A DNA stretch of 6,295 bases from Betaproteobacteria bacterium. Its GTDB lineage: Bacteria; Pseudomonadota; Gammaproteobacteria; Burkholderiales; Burkholderiaceae. The notes under the pieces were generated by a model. It was given only the letters and a program-made list of their open reading frames with translations. It was not told where the DNA came from and searched no databases. Below, in pieces: positions 6,285 to 6,295 of the stretch. The position numbers and the translations under genes are program-made. The stretch covers positions 1 to 6,295 of the forward strand of contig CANIMS010000104.1 of the NCBI GenBank assembly GCA_947468785.1, read 5' to 3'. The stretch's first letter is position 1; each line of letters opens with the position of its first letter.

Positions 6285-6295
6285 GAATTGCTAAC

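Overview
The window looks like ordinary chromosomal core sequence from a betaproteobacterium of the Burkholderiaceae, most likely Polynucleobacter or a close relative. This rests on moderate G+C, on protein sequences that read like Burkholderiales versions of each family, and on gene order: a Rieske oxygenase gene divergent from xseB-ispA-dxs-folE2, then tsaD facing rpsU. The genus is an inference from memory of these families; no search was run. There is no sign of mobile elements, CRISPR, phage or tRNA/rRNA genes, and no stretch over 300 bases lacks a gene.

Layout. Positions 1-761 (minus strand) hold the N-terminal 253 residues of a Rieske-type ring-hydroxylating oxygenase alpha subunit that runs off the left edge. 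Positions 762-920 are a divergent control region with a good minus-strand -10 box and an inverted repeat in the oxygenase leader. Positions 921-4831 (plus strand) are a compact probable operon: xseB (exonuclease VII small subunit), ispA (farnesyl diphosphate synthase), dxs (1-deoxy-D-xylulose-5-phosphate synthase) and folE2 (type IB GTP cyclohydrolase). tsaD (minus, 4846-5919) converges on folE2 with only 14 bases between the stops. rpsU (plus, 5997-6209) diverges from tsaD and is followed by an intrinsic terminator at the right edge.

How the genes fit together. dxs makes the first committed intermediate of the MEP pathway and ispA condenses the pathway's C5 products into farnesyl diphosphate, so the operon holds the entry and an exit step of isoprenoid synthesis. 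xseB and folE2 serve DNA repair and folate-type pterin synthesis and travel with them by operon structure rather than by pathway. tsaD and rpsU both serve translation: tRNA t6A modification and ribosomal protein bS21. In relatives rpsU usually leads a macromolecular-synthesis cluster (yqeY, dnaG, rpoD); those genes would lie beyond the right edge.

No new defence or mobile system is visible. The points most worth a second look are a pair of hairpins after rpsU whose loops are complementary over 7 bases, a Gly-to-Ser change in the thiamine-diphosphate GDG motif of Dxs, inverted repeats in the two divergent control regions, and a Rieske oxygenase of unknown substrate with a glutamate at the usual bridging-aspartate position.
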